From contig NZ_JACCHQ010000001.1 of the NCBI RefSeq assembly GCF_016031655.1, positions 1-64,000 of the forward strand: a stretch of 64,000 bases of DNA. Direction: 5' to 3'. This stretch comes from Bradyrhizobium glycinis. GTDB taxonomy: Bacteria; Pseudomonadota; Alphaproteobacteria; Rhizobiales; Xanthobacteraceae. Positions 1 to 8,621 of this stretch are shown here, in pieces. Positions within the stretch are counted from its first letter, which is position 1. The number at the start of each line of letters is the position of its first letter. Below the pieces are notes generated by a model. It worked only from the letters and a program-made list of their open reading frames with translations. It made no database searches and was not told the origin of the DNA. The position numbers and the translations under genes are program-made.

Positions 1-291
1 ACGGCTCGATACTTCCTGGCATCGCGTCCGCTCCCAGCCAAGAAGCTGCTTGAAGCCGTGCGCGCTCATTGGGGCATCGAAAACAATTTGCACTGGGTTC
101 TCGACGTTCTGTTCGACGAGGACGCTTGCCGCAGCCGGAAAGGCCATGCTGCCGAAAACCTCGCAGCCATCCGCAAGCTGGCTATCAATACGCTGCAGGC
201 AACACCTGGACCTGCCCGCACCAGCCACAAAATGCTCGAAGCCAGATGGAATAACGACTTCCTTCTCTCCGCCCTCGCTCATATGCGATAG
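1..291 (+). CDS. ISAs1-family transposase, C-terminal part
   Basis: The reading frame is open from base 1 and ends with TAG at 289-291, so only about the last 96 residues are present. The stretch HWGIENNLHWVLDV followed by FDEDACRSRKGHAAEN is the conserved C-terminal block of ISAs1/H-repeat transposases (DDE_Tnp_ISAS1). It contains the glutamate of the DDE catalytic triad, probably the E of IEN or of DED. The protein would catalyse transposition of its own element. Nothing in the visible part is frameshifted, so whether the copy is active depends on sequence outside the window. Partial at the 5' end. Confidence 0.85.
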   Translation, partial: TARYFLASRPLPAKKLLEAVRAHWGIENNLHWVLDVLFDEDACRSRKGHAAENLAAIRKLAINTLQATPGPARTSHKMLEARWNNDFLLSALAHMR

Positions 292-298
292 CCCTACG
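1..298 (+). mobile_element. ISAs1-type insertion sequence, right-hand end
   Basis: This is the 3' end of an insertion sequence cut by the window edge. It holds the last part of a transposase, whose stop codon lies within ATAGCCCTA at about 289-297. That string resembles the inverse of the CAGGG-type ends I associate with ISAs1-family elements. The exact terminal repeat cannot be fixed because the left end is outside the window. Sequence just downstream belongs to a different gene fragment, which places the IS boundary near 298. Confidence 0.5.
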
Positions 299-651
299 AG
301 CTCGAGGGAGTGTGCCTCGCACTCGATCTCTGGCAGCGGTGGTACGAGCATGACGATCCGGAGACGCTTCGCTTCGGCCGCCGCCAGAGCTCGATTCTGC
401 GTGGGCACGGGTTCACGCCGGTTTGGGTGGGCGCAAGCTACGTCAACCATAGCGCTGATGCCGCGAGCCGCGCCGAGGCCGTCGCGGATGCGAGGCGAAG
501 CCTGCTCAGCCTCGGGCCGCAACTTTTGCGCAAGGGGCTCGCGACTGGCAGTGAAATTCAGGCGGCACTCGCCGGATGGGATGCGTGGGGAAACGATCCG
601 GATGCGGTTTATTTCAGATGCCGATGCGAGTGCGTCGCGCGCAAGGATTGA
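298..651 (+). pseudogene. C-terminal fragment of a SAM-dependent methyltransferase
   Basis: About 115 codons are open from the IS end to the stop at 649-651. A possible GTG lies at 310, but no start makes sense for a whole protein. The pattern (LWQRWYEHDDPETLRFGRR, then GFTPVWVGASY, then GWDAWGNDPDAVYF) is what I recognise from the C-terminal region of class I methyltransferases of the Methyltransf_25/UbiE-like type, where an Arg-Arg pair precedes the leaf covering the active site. The Rossmann core with the SAM-binding GxG motif is absent. The likely history is insertion of the adjacent IS into the gene or a deletion next to it. I treat it as a non-functional remnant; the family match is by eye. 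Confidence 0.55.
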
Positions 652-673
652 CGGCGCTACCTTCCATGTCAGC

Positions 674-703
674 AAAAAGCCCCCGGCTCGCAGAACCGGG
701 GGC
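674..703 (-). terminator. rho-independent terminator of the lipocalin-like gene
   Basis: The stem GCCCCCGG/CCGGGGGC (680-687 with 696-703) has an 8-base loop. Read on the minus strand it is followed by CTTTTTG. It lies 27 bases beyond the stop codon of the minus-strand gene at 731-1228. Confidence 0.8.
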
Positions 704-730
704 ATGTTCCTCATTGCGCGCGAAAGGTCT

Positions 731-1228
731 TCAGCCCTTCGTCATGGTGATGTTGACGCCGCGGATCTCGCCCTTGGACGAGATCTGCACGGTCTGCTTG
801 GTGCCGTTGGTGCGCAGCGACAGATTGGCGGCAAAGCCGTTGGCCTCGACGAAGACTTCGATCTGGCCGCCGCCCGCGGTGCCCTGGAGGTTGCCGAAGA
901 TGTTGCGGCTGGACTCGCTCCAATTGCCGGAAATGCGGTCACCCTGGCTCGTCACATCGCTGGTGAGGTCGAACTTGTAGCTGTCGGAGGCGCAGTGCAG
1001 CGCCTGCTTCAGGTTGAGGCCGCTGCCGGCCACCTTATAATCCGCCTTGCATCGGATGCGCTCGGTGGATCCGTCGGACAACGACACCGTGCCGGTGCCG
1101 CTCCATGCGCCGTCGAAGCCGGCAAACGGTCCGGACGACTGAGCATGGCTTGCCGTCACCGAAAAGAGCAGCGCCGCCCCGATGCCGGCCGCCGTGATTG
1201 CCAGTCCAGATCGCCCAAAGAATTTCAT
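731..1228 (-). CDS. secreted conserved hypothetical protein
   Basis: A 165-residue protein. The chosen ATG (1226-1228) starts right before a clear Sec signal peptide: MKFFGRSG, a hydrophobic stretch, and a probable signal peptidase I site at SHAQ|SSG. A longer frame exists upstream but would bury the signal. The mature part (about 135 residues) is rich in beta-prone Gly/Ser/Thr segments, with FDGAWSGTG at its start and two cysteines (RCKAD and LHCAS) that could form a disulfide. The alternation of strands suggests a small beta-barrel or lipocalin-like fold, but I recognise no named family. It is monocistronic, with its own terminator at 674-703. Role unknown. Confidence 0.7.
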   Translation of the reverse strand: MKFFGRSGLAITAAGIGAALLFSVTASHAQSSGPFAGFDGAWSGTGTVSLSDGSTERIRCKADYKVAGSGLNLKQALHCASDSYKFDLTSDVTSQGDRISGNWSESSRNIFGNLQGTAGGGQIEVFVEANGFAANLSLRTNGTKQTVQISSKGEIRGVNITMTKG

Positions 1229-1686
1229 CGCAAATATCCCGTTTTGGAACGACGTTCGCTCACGATTGAGAACGTCTCGCCACATCGAAAGTTTAGTGCT
1301 CCGAGCAAGTCGCAGGTTCAAAGCCCGGCGGCCAGAGACGGCGGTTCACGCGGTCTCCGCCGCGCTTCCAGGGCGCGATTTGCCGCGTTTCGGCATCTTT
1401 CCGGCAGCCAAGGACGGGCGAAGAGATGCAGCGCGGCAACAGGTCTGCATTAAAACGCAATGCTCCCGAATTATGACGTAGTATCAAGCTCTTACATCTG
1501 CCAATGAAGGCGCGGGGAAGACCTGATTCGGCGGGGGCGGCGCCAATTTGGCCGCATTTGCCAGTGCTTGTGCCTTCTCTGAGGCCGCTACAAGCGGCGA
1601 CTTGCCATCAGAACCAATCCGTTCCGGCCGTCCGCCCTGTGCAGTCCGGGATCGGTGCGATTCTGCCGTCAGAATGAAGGAATACA
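1229..1686. other. intergenic region between divergent small genes
   Basis: These 458 bases should hold the promoters of the minus-strand gene ending at 731 and of the plus-strand gene starting at 1687. Short open frames here show no family signal or ribosome-binding site. I see no convincing -35/-10 pair, repeat or RNA gene. Confidence 0.5.
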
Positions 1687-1920
1687 ATGCGTAATCTTCT
1701 CGTCGCTCTCACCCTGCTGTCGGCCTCCCTTTCGACGGCGGCGTTCGCCCAGCAAGGGCGTGGCACGGAGGCCGAGCAGAAGGCCTGCACCCGCGATGTG
1801 CAGAAGTTCTGCCGTCCGGTCATCGACCAGGGCGATTTCACCATCCTGGCCTGCCTCAAGGAGAACCGGGCCAAGATCTCGCAGGCCTGCGACCAGGTGC
1901 TGAAGAACCACAATCAATAA
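1687..1920 (+). CDS. small secreted cysteine-rich repeat protein
   Basis: A 77-residue protein with a start preceded by AAGGA nine bases upstream. Residues 1-21 form a Sec signal peptide ending AFAQ|QGR. The mature part has four cysteines (ACTRDVQKFC and LACLKENRAKISQACDQ) spaced as in the Cys-rich repeat seen in GLG1/Golgi-type and many rhizobial small periplasmic proteins (PF00839). Two disulfides in the periplasm are likely. No catalytic residues are visible. It stands just upstream of the hopanoid operon, but a terminator at 1941 separates them. Function unknown. Confidence 0.75.
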   Translation: MRNLLVALTLLSASLSTAAFAQQGRGTEAEQKACTRDVQKFCRPVIDQGDFTILACLKENRAKISQACDQVLKNHNQ

Positions 1921-1940
1921 ACTCGGCCATTGGCCCCCCA

Positions 1941-1964
1941 AAGCCGGCCCTCGGCCGCTTTTCC
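1941..1964 (+). terminator. probable intrinsic terminator
   Basis: AAGC(C)GGCC, loop CTC, then GGCCGCTT forms an 8-bp stem with one bulged C. It is followed by TT and then CC, so the U-tract is short. It lies about 20 bases after the small Cys-rich gene. Confidence 0.5.
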
Positions 1965-2110
1965 GGGCGCATCCGAAGGGGCAGCCATCGACGGACAGGA
2001 TTGGTTTTGCGGCCGTATTCCCCTATATGGGGGCCGCGGCGGCGTCGCCGGCGTGAGCCCGCCCGAGCGAAAAAGCCCTTCCTGTCCAAACGATTGTAAA
2101 CCAGCCCTCG

Positions 2111-2995
2111 ATGACCTCTGCGAGCGAATTGCGATCCGGCAAGGGTGACCGCGACGAGAATTTTCCCGTCGCGTCCTGGATCATTCATCCGCGTCATCGC
2201 GCCCTGATCCTGGCCTATTACAATTTCGTCCGCACCGCCGACGACATCGCCGACCACGCGACGCTGCCTCCCGACCAGAAGCTTAGCTATCTCGATCTGC
2301 TCGAGGCGGAACTGCTCGGCAAGGGTGACACCCAGCCCGAGGCGGTCAGCTTGCGCCGCGCGCTGGCCGAGCGCGGCATGGCGCCGCGTCATGCGCTCGA
2401 CGTGCTGATCGCCTTCCGCATGGACGTGACCAAGCTGCGCTACGAGACCTGGGACGAGGTCATCCATTATTGCCGCTATTCGGCGATGCCGGTCGGCCGC
2501 TTCATGCTCGACGTTCACGGCGAGAGCACCTCGACCTGGGCCGCATCGGACGCGCTCTGCGCAGGCTTGCAGATCAACAATCACCTGCAGGATTGCGGCA
2601 AGGATTATCGCGAGCTCAACCGCGTCTATCTGCCGCGCGACGCGCTGGCAACACACGGCGCCTCCGTCGAGCAGCTCGGTCTCGCCCAGTCGCCGCCGGC
2701 GATGCTCGCCTGCCTGCAGTCGCTCGCCGTGCGCAACGAGGCGCTGCTCGAGGAGGGCAGGTCGCTCGCAGCCGAGATCCGGGATTTCCGTCTCGGCGTC
2801 GACGTCTCCGTCATCCAGGCCTATGCCGACCGCATCGTGCGCTTGCTCAAGGTCCGCGATCCGCTGCGCGAGCGCGTGCATCTGAACAAGTTCGAGCTGC
2901 TCGCCTTCAGCCTCGCCGGGATCATCGGCGAAGTCGGCCGCCGTGCGATCGGTCGCAAGGCCATTTCCAGAGCGGGGACTGCCCATGACGCTTGA
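2111..2995 (+). CDS. hpnC: hydroxysqualene synthase HpnC
   Basis: A 294-residue member of the squalene/phytoene synthase family. The two Mg-binding aspartate regions are present in modified form: TADDIADH at about 42-49 and NHLQDCGKDY at about 157-166. The CGKDY version of the second motif is typical of HpnC. In the bacterial HpnCDE route, HpnD makes presqualene diphosphate from two farnesyl-PP, HpnC converts it to hydroxysqualene, and HpnE reduces that to squalene for hopanoids. First gene of an operon whose members overlap or nearly touch; hpnD starts 11 bases before this stop. The ribosome-binding site is weak, so the exact start is less certain than the identity. Confidence 0.95.
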   Translation: MTSASELRSGKGDRDENFPVASWIIHPRHRALILAYYNFVRTADDIADHATLPPDQKLSYLDLLEAELLGKGDTQPEAVSLRRALAERGMAPRHALDVLIAFRMDVTKLRYETWDEVIHYCRYSAMPVGRFMLDVHGESTSTWAASDALCAGLQINNHLQDCGKDYRELNRVYLPRDALATHGASVEQLGLAQSPPAMLACLQSLAVRNEALLEEGRSLAAEIRDFRLGVDVSVIQAYADRIVRLLKVRDPLRERVHLNKFELLAFSLAGIIGEVGRRAIGRKAISRAGTAHDA

Positions 2996-3824
2996 GGCGA
3001 CCACGCCCGGCGCCAATTACGGCTCGACCGCATCCGGCAGCTCGTTCTATGCCGCGATGCGCATCCTGCCGCGTGACCAGCGCGAAGCGATGTTCCAGAT
3101 CTACAGCTTCTGTCGCCAGGTCGACGACATCGCCGATTCCGACGGCCCGCGCGAGGCGCGGCTCGCGGCACTTCAGGAATGGCGCAACGACATCGACGCG
3201 CTCTATCAGGGCCATCCGCCGCCGCGGCTGAAGGACTACGTCGCCTCGGTGAAGACCTTCGGGCTCAAGCGCGAGGATTTCCTCGCCATCGTCGATGGCA
3301 TGGAGATGGACGTGCCGCAGGACATCCGTGCGCCCGACATGGCGACGCTGGATCTGTATTGCGATCGCGTTGCCAGCGCCGTGGGGCGGCTGTCGGTGCG
3401 CGTGTTCGGCATGCCCGAGGAAGACGGCATCCTGCTCGCGCACCATCTCGGCCGCGCGCTGCAGCTCACCAACATCCTGCGCGACATCGACGAGGACGCC
3501 GGCCTTGGCCGGCTCTATCTGCCGCGCGAGGCGCTGCTGCATGCCGGCATCACCTCCGATGATCCGAACCGCGTGATCGCCGAGCGCGCGCTGCCGAAGG
3601 TCTGCATGCCGCTGGCGCAGCGCGCGAAGGTGCATTTCGAGAAGTCGGACGAGATCATGAACCGCAACAGGCGCCGCGCCGTGCGCGCGCCGCGGATCAT
3701 GTCGAAATACTACCATTCCATTCTGGACCTTCTGATCGCGCGTGGTTTCTCCGCGCCGCGCGAGCCGGTGCGTGTGTCGAAGATCACACGGATCCTGATC
3801 CTGCTCCGCTACGCTTTCATCTGA
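2985..3824 (+). CDS. hpnD: presqualene diphosphate synthase HpnD
   Basis: A 279-residue trans-isoprenyl diphosphate synthase. The start ATG at 2985 follows AGCGGGGA and overlaps the end of hpnC by 11 bases; a longer in-frame start inside hpnC is less likely. Both Asp-rich motifs are canonical: QVDDIAD at about 45-51 and TNILRDIDED at about 161-170, with the usual FYAAMRILP and SFCRQ signatures. It condenses two farnesyl-PP molecules to presqualene diphosphate, which the HpnC product then processes. Its stop TGA overlaps the hpnE start (TGATG), indicating translational coupling. Compared with hpnC, this paralogue retains the fuller set of catalytic residues. Confidence 0.95.
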   Translation: MTLEATTPGANYGSTASGSSFYAAMRILPRDQREAMFQIYSFCRQVDDIADSDGPREARLAALQEWRNDIDALYQGHPPPRLKDYVASVKTFGLKREDFLAIVDGMEMDVPQDIRAPDMATLDLYCDRVASAVGRLSVRVFGMPEEDGILLAHHLGRALQLTNILRDIDEDAGLGRLYLPREALLHAGITSDDPNRVIAERALPKVCMPLAQRAKVHFEKSDEIMNRNRRRAVRAPRIMSKYYHSILDLLIARGFSAPREPVRVSKITRILILLRYAFI

Positions 3825-5080
3825 TGCAAAACACAGCTCACATCATCGGTGCTGGAATTTCCGGCCTCTCCGCCGCCGTGCGGCTCGCCAATGTCGGCTT
3901 CAAGGTCGCCGTGCATGAGGCGACGCACCAGGCCGGCGGCCGCTGCCGGTCCTATTTCGACGGCGCAACCAATCTCACCATCGATAACGGCAATCATCTG
4001 CTGCTGTCGGGCAACAGCCATGCGCGCGCCTATGCGCGCGCGATCGGCACCGAGACGGGCCTGGTCGGCCCCGAGCGCGCGCAATTTCCGTTCGTCGATA
4101 TCAAGACCGGGCAGCGCTGGCAAATCGATCTCGGCGATGGCCGGTGGCCGACCTGGGTGCTCGACGAAAGCCGCCGCGTGCCCGACACCGGTCTTTCCGA
4201 CTATCTCAAGCTGGCGCCGCTGATCTGGGCGTCGGAAGAAACGCTGGTCGGCAGGTCGATTCCGACCGAGGGCATCCTCTATCAGCGCCTGGTGCAGCCG
4301 CTGCTGCTGGCCGCTCTCAACGTCGATCCGCCCGAAGGCTCGGCCGGGCTTGCCGGCGCGATCGTGCGCGAGACGCTGCTTGCGGGCGGGCAGGCCTGCC
4401 GTCCACTGATTGCGCGTGACGGTCTCAGTGCGGTTCTCATCGAGCCGGCCGTGAAGTTTCTGCAGGAGCGTGGCCACACCGTTCAGCTTGGCCATGAGCT
4501 CCGCTCGTTCGTCAGCACGGACGGCAAGGTGACCGCGCTGAATTTCGGCGGCGAGGACGTGATCCAGCTCGGTGCGGGCGATGTCGTCGTGATGGCGGTG
4601 CCGCCGCGCGCGGCAGCTAACCTGCTGCCGGGGCTGAAGACGCCGACCGAATTCCGCGCCATCGTCAATGCGCATTTCCGCTTTGAGCCTCCGCCCGGCT
4701 CGGCGCCCATCCTCGGCGTGATCGGCGGCGTGGTGGAATGGCTGTTCGCGTTTCCGAACCGGCTCTCGGTGACCATCAGCAATGGCGACCGCCTGGTCGA
4801 CATGCCGCGCGAGGAACTGGCGCAGAGGATCTGGAACGAGGTTTGCGAAGCGGGAGGTGTGTCCGGCGAATTGCCTCCGTGGCAGATCGTGCGCGAGCGC
4901 CGCGCCACATTTGCGGCGACGCCGGCCCAGAATGCCCTGCGTCCTGGGCCGGTCACTGCGCTGAAAAACCTGTTCCTCGCCGGGGACTGGACTGCTACGG
5001 GATTGCCGGCAACCATCGAGGGATCGGTCCGGTCGGGTGACCGCGCTGCCGATCTGGTTCTGGGCGCCAAGACATCCTGA
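3824..5080 (+). CDS. hpnE: squalene-forming FAD-dependent desaturase/reductase HpnE
   Basis: A 418-residue flavoprotein of the amine oxidase/phytoene desaturase family. The N-terminal dinucleotide-binding fold is clear (HIIGAGISGLSAAV at about 6-19, then the acidic residue of HEATHQAGGRC), and the C-terminal FAD loop is FLAGDWTATGLPATIEGS near 383-400. HpnE reduces hydroxysqualene to squalene. The ATG overlaps the hpnD stop by one base. Length and domain order are normal for HpnE. The gene is followed by 58 bases and then shc. Confidence 0.95.
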   Translation: MQNTAHIIGAGISGLSAAVRLANVGFKVAVHEATHQAGGRCRSYFDGATNLTIDNGNHLLLSGNSHARAYARAIGTETGLVGPERAQFPFVDIKTGQRWQIDLGDGRWPTWVLDESRRVPDTGLSDYLKLAPLIWASEETLVGRSIPTEGILYQRLVQPLLLAALNVDPPEGSAGLAGAIVRETLLAGGQACRPLIARDGLSAVLIEPAVKFLQERGHTVQLGHELRSFVSTDGKVTALNFGGEDVIQLGAGDVVVMAVPPRAAANLLPGLKTPTEFRAIVNAHFRFEPPPGSAPILGVIGGVVEWLFAFPNRLSVTISNGDRLVDMPREELAQRIWNEVCEAGGVSGELPPWQIVRERRATFAATPAQNALRPGPVTALKNLFLAGDWTATGLPATIEGSVRSGDRAADLVLGAKTS

Positions 5081-5138
5081 AGGCGGCCGGCAATTGTCCC
5101 GGTCAACTTTCAATCGACTATCGGAGCAATCGAGCGAC

Positions 5139-7091
5139 ATGGATTCCGTGACCGCGACCAGCCGCGAAGCTTTGGAATCGAGCATTGCGTCGGCCACCCA
5201 AGGGATCCTGGGCTTCCAGCAATCCGACGGCCATTGGGTGTTCGAGCTCGAGGCCGACTGCACGATTCCGGCCGAGTACATCCTGCTGCGCCACTATCTC
5301 GCCGAACCGGTCGACACTGTGCTCGAGGCCAAGATCGGCAACTATCTGCGCCGCGTTCAAGGTGCCCATGGCGGCTGGCCGCTGGTGCACGACGGCGAGT
5401 TCGACATGAGCGCCAGCGTGAAGGCTTACTTCGCGCTGAAGATGATCGGCGACTCCGTCGACGCGCCGCACATGGTGCGCGCGCGCGAGGCGATCCACGC
5501 CCGCGGCGGCGCGATCAACAGCAACGTCTTCACCCGCTTCCTGCTCGCAACCTTCGGTGTCGTGACCTGGAGCGCGGTGCCGGTGCTGCCGATCGAGATC
5601 GTGCTGTTGCCGTTCTGGTCGCCATTCCACCTCAACAAGATCTCCTATTGGGCGCGCACGACGATGGTGCCGCTGATGGTGATCGCTGCGCTGAAGCCGC
5701 GCGCAAGGAATCCGAAGGGCGTCGGCATCGACGAATTGTTCCTGCAGGATCCGCGCTCGATCGGCATGACCGCCAAGGCGCCGCACCAGAGCATGGCCTG
5801 GTTTCTGTTGTTTCGTTCGCTGGATGCGATCCTGCGCGTGATCGAGCCGCTGTTTCCGAAGAGCCTGCGCAAGCGCGCGATCGACGCCGCGCTCGCCTTC
5901 ATTGAGGAGCGGCTCAACGGCGAGGACGGCATGGGCGCGATCTACCCGCCCATGGCCAACATCGTCATGATGTACGACGCGCTCGGCAAGGACGAGAACT
6001 ATCCGCCGCGCGCGACGACGCGCCGGGGCATCGACAAGTTGCTCGTCATCAAGGACGACGAGGCCTATTGCCAGCCCTGCGTCTCGCCGGTGTGGGACAC
6101 GACGCTCACCGCGCACGCACTGCTGGAGGCCGGCGGTGACAAGGCGGTGCCGGCCGCCAAGCAGGGCCTCGACTGGCTGATCCCGAGGCAGGAGCTCGAG
6201 GTGAAGGGCGACTGGGCGGTGAAGCGGCCCGACGTGCGCCCGGGCGGCTGGGCCTTCCAGTACAACAATGCCCATTACCCTGATCTCGACGACACGGCCG
6301 TGGTGGTGATGTCGATGGACCGTATGCGGCGGGAGCACGGTGCGGCCGGCTATGACCACGCGATCGCCCGCGGCCGGGAGTGGATCGAGGGCATGCAGAG
6401 CGACGACGGTGGCTGGGCCGCCTTCGACGTCAACAACCTCGAATATTACCTGAACAATATCCCGTTCTCGGATCACGGCGCGCTGCTCGATCCGCCGACC
6501 GAGGACGTCACGGCGCGCTGCATCTCGATGCTGGCCCAGCTCGGCGAGACCGCGAAGACCAGCAAGCAGGTTGCCGCCGGGGTCGCGTATTTGCGGAAGA
6601 CCCAGCACCCGGAGGGGTCCTGGTACGGCCGCTGGGGCATGAACTTCATCTATGGAACGTGGTCGGTGCTGTGCGCCCTCAACATGGCCGGTGTCGACCA
6701 CAAGGACCCCATGATCCGCAAGGCGGCGGCCTGGCTGACCTCGATCCAGAACGACGACGGCGGCTGGGGCGAGGACGCTGTCAGCTACCGGCTCGACTAC
6801 AAGGGCTGGGAGGCCGCCCCCTCAACCGCCTCGCAAACGGCATGGGCCTTGCTTGCCCTGATGGCGGCAGGCGAGGTTGATCACCCGGCCGTCGCCCGCG
6901 GGGTGGAGTACCTGATTGCAACACAAGACAAAAAAGGACTGTGGGACGAGCAGCGGTACACCGCCACAGGCTTCCCCCGCGTGTTCTATCTACGTTATCA
7001 TGGTTACCCAAAGTTCTTTCCGCTGTGGGCATTGGCGCGGTATCGGAACTTGCGGAACACCAACAGCAGGGTGGTAGGGGTCGGAATGTGA
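5139..7091 (+). CDS. shc: squalene-hopene cyclase
   Basis: A 650-residue class II terpene cyclase (also called HpnF) that converts squalene to hopene and hopanol at the membrane surface. The ATG at 5139 (MDSVTATSRE) follows CGGAG. The 34 extra residues of the longest frame overlap hpnE and do not look like the family. The catalytic acid motif DLDDTA sits at about residues 380-385, where other cyclases have it. Several QW repeats are visible (QSDDGGWAAFD, QNDDGGWGED, QTAWALLAL). Length is standard. The stop overlaps the hpnG start (GTGA). Confidence 0.97.
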   Translation: MDSVTATSREALESSIASATQGILGFQQSDGHWVFELEADCTIPAEYILLRHYLAEPVDTVLEAKIGNYLRRVQGAHGGWPLVHDGEFDMSASVKAYFALKMIGDSVDAPHMVRAREAIHARGGAINSNVFTRFLLATFGVVTWSAVPVLPIEIVLLPFWSPFHLNKISYWARTTMVPLMVIAALKPRARNPKGVGIDELFLQDPRSIGMTAKAPHQSMAWFLLFRSLDAILRVIEPLFPKSLRKRAIDAALAFIEERLNGEDGMGAIYPPMANIVMMYDALGKDENYPPRATTRRGIDKLLVIKDDEAYCQPCVSPVWDTTLTAHALLEAGGDKAVPAAKQGLDWLIPRQELEVKGDWAVKRPDVRPGGWAFQYNNAHYPDLDDTAVVVMSMDRMRREHGAAGYDHAIARGREWIEGMQSDDGGWAAFDVNNLEYYLNNIPFSDHGALLDPPTEDVTARCISMLAQLGETAKTSKQVAAGVAYLRKTQHPEGSWYGRWGMNFIYGTWSVLCALNMAGVDHKDPMIRKAAAWLTSIQNDDGGWGEDAVSYRLDYKGWEAAPSTASQTAWALLALMAAGEVDHPAVARGVEYLIATQDKKGLWDEQRYTATGFPRVFYLRYHGYPKFFPLWALARYRNLRNTNSRVVGVGM

Positions 7092-7837
7092 CTTTGGGGA
7101 CGGGGGACTATGTTACCGTGGGTCAGGCCATCGACCCGCGGCCGATACTGATCGTGACCGGATTGGTGCAGGAGGCCCGCATCGCGGCCGGGCCCGGAAT
7201 GGCGGTCATCTGTTCATCCAGCAGCCCGACCCAGTTGCGGGCGCTTCTGACGGTGGTGGATCCTGAGACGATTCGCGGCGTGATCTCGTTCGGCGTGGCT
7301 GGCGGGCTCGACCCGAGCTTGCGCTCCGGCGACGTCGTGCTGGCGACCGAGGTGCTGTCCGGCGACGCCCGCTGGGCCGCCGGCCTGTCGCTCGGCGATG
7401 ACCTGATCGAGCGCCTGACCTCCGGCCGCCGCCGCGTGGTGCGCGGCAGCCTCGCCGGGGCCGAGGAAGTGGTCACCAAGCGCGCCTGCAAGGCGGCGCT
7501 GCATTCCGAGACGGGAGCGGCCGCCGTCGACATGGAAAGCCACATCGCCGCCGCCTACGCCGCCGAGGCCGGGCTGCCCTTCGCCGCGGTCCGCGTCATC
7601 AGCGATCCCGCCCATCGCGCGCTGCCGGCGCTCGCCCGCGCCGCGATCAAGCCGAACGGCCAGATCGACCTCGGAGCCGTGCTGCGCGGTATCGTGCGCA
7701 ATCCGGCAACGCTGCATGCCCTGGTCTCGACCGGCATCGACTTCAACCGCGCGCTGCGGTCACTGCGCGGCTGCCGCGACTATCTGATCGGGACGGAGCT
7801 CGTCGAGAGCGAGGCGCTGGTGTCGAAGGCGGCCTGA
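7088..7837 (+). CDS. hpnG: adenosylhopane nucleosidase HpnG
   Basis: About 249 residues if the GTG at 7088, overlapping the shc stop, is the start; a GTG at 7118 is an alternative. The fold is nucleoside phosphorylase-like: VISFGVAGGLDPSL at about 71-84, and the nucleobase-site block TGAAAVDMESH with the ribose-binding Met-Glu. HpnG removes adenine from adenosylhopane to give ribosylhopane, the precursor of bacteriohopanetetrol. Last gene of the hpnCDEFG operon; an intrinsic terminator follows 26 bases later. Confidence 0.92.
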   Translation: MTLGTGDYVTVGQAIDPRPILIVTGLVQEARIAAGPGMAVICSSSSPTQLRALLTVVDPETIRGVISFGVAGGLDPSLRSGDVVLATEVLSGDARWAAGLSLGDDLIERLTSGRRRVVRGSLAGAEEVVTKRACKAALHSETGAAAVDMESHIAAAYAAEAGLPFAAVRVISDPAHRALPALARAAIKPNGQIDLGAVLRGIVRNPATLHALVSTGIDFNRALRSLRGCRDYLIGTELVESEALVSKAA

Positions 7838-7863
7838 GCGCTTCCTTTCAGGTGGCAAAATCG

Positions 7864-7896
7864 AAGGCCCGGTCGTCTGACCGGGCCTTTTGTTTT
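7864..7896 (+). terminator. intrinsic terminator of the hpnC-G operon
   Basis: A perfect 11-bp stem AAGGCCCGGTC/GACCGGGCCTT with loop GTCT is followed by TTGTTTT. The stem is almost identical to that of the oppositely oriented terminator of hpnH at 9522-9559. Confidence 0.92.
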
Positions 7897-7947
7897 GAAC
7901 TGCGCGACGTCGCGTGCGCGACATTGGTCGGCGTGCGCCTGCTTGCA

Positions 7948-8355
7948 TCAATCCTTCGTCCAGTCCTGCAGCCGCAATCTCGCAATACGCTGGAATTCGG
8001 CAGTGTTGTTGCTGACGAGGGGCAGGTCGCGCGCTATGGCCTGACCGGCGATCAGGATGTCATAGGGACCGATCGGCGTGCCGCGCCGCGCAAGCTCTGC
8101 CCGGATCTCGCCGGCGGCTCGCGCGTCCTCTTGGTCGAGCTCGAGGATGTCGAGGTCGGCAAAGAGAAGGCGAAGCGTTTCCAAGTTGAACTCGACCTTT
8201 TGGCTGCGATAGGCGCCGAAGTAGAGTTCGTGGGCAACGATGGACGAGATGGCGAGTGCGCCGGGCTCGGTGGCTTCAACCCGACGCAGGAGAGGCTCTG
8301 ACCGGCGCGTGACCAGTGCGATGACGGCGTTGGTGTCGAGAAGCCATTTCCTCAT
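7948..8355 (-). CDS. vapC: VapC-type PIN-domain toxin ribonuclease
   Basis: A 135-residue PIN-domain protein. The acidic active-site residues are D7 in LLDTNAVIAL, the Glu of SSIVAHELYFGA, and the Asp of PIGPYDILIAGQA, with VSNNTAEFQRI at the C-terminal end. VapC toxins cleave tRNA or rRNA when their antitoxin is degraded. Its start overlaps the vapB stop by four bases, the standard arrangement. The module interrupts an otherwise continuous hopanoid gene set, consistent with acquisition. The substrate cannot be told from sequence. Confidence 0.92.
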   Translation of the reverse strand: MRKWLLDTNAVIALVTRRSEPLLRRVEATEPGALAISSIVAHELYFGAYRSQKVEFNLETLRLLFADLDILELDQEDARAAGEIRAELARRGTPIGPYDILIAGQAIARDLPLVSNNTAEFQRIARLRLQDWTKD

Positions 8356-8612
8356 CGCATCGCCTGATCGAGATCGGGGCGCGCCTGCTCCTCAGGCTGC
8401 TCCCGGCCCTCGGCCATGAAGTCCGGGCTGAAGCCACGCGCGACGGCCGCGCGAAGCGACGTCCCTGGGCCGGCGGCGTTCTGCCTCGGGCGCAGGATCA
8501 CGGCGTCGCCTTCGCGCGAGACTTCCACTTCGTCGACCGAAAAACGGAAATCCTTGGGCAGCCGGACGGCTTGCGAATTGCCTGACTTGAACACCTTGGC
8601 GATGTGGGGCAT
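8352..8612 (-). CDS. vapB: VapB-type antitoxin, AbrB/SpoVT fold
   Basis: An 86-residue protein. The N-terminal half is a swapped-hairpin AbrB DNA-binding domain (AKVFKSGNSQAVRLPKDFRF, typical of VapB/MazE). The C-terminal half would wrap around and inhibit VapC. The start is supported by GAGGT seven bases upstream. The promoter region carries a perfect 10-bp inverted repeat (8622-8647), the probable autoregulatory operator. Confidence 0.92.
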   Translation of the reverse strand: MPHIAKVFKSGNSQAVRLPKDFRFSVDEVEVSREGDAVILRPRQNAAGPGTSLRAAVARGFSPDFMAEGREQPEEQARPDLDQAMR

Positions 8613-8621
8613 GGTGACCTC

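Noticed and set aside
1300..1330. GGTTCAAAGCCCGGC, like a tRNA T-arm
   Set aside because: No acceptor stem, D-arm or anticodon arm can be built around it.
50..1453. 467-codon plus-strand open frame across the window start
   Set aside because: It runs antisense through a gene with a signal peptide and terminator and crosses the transposase and methyltransferase remnants; composition is that of a shadow frame.
3809..5281. 490-codon minus-strand frame opposite hpnE
   Set aside because: Antisense to a clear flavoprotein gene; no family pattern; high-GC shadow.
5118..6701. 527-codon minus-strand frame opposite shc
   Set aside because: Antisense to squalene-hopene cyclase; Arg/His-rich shadow with no domain.
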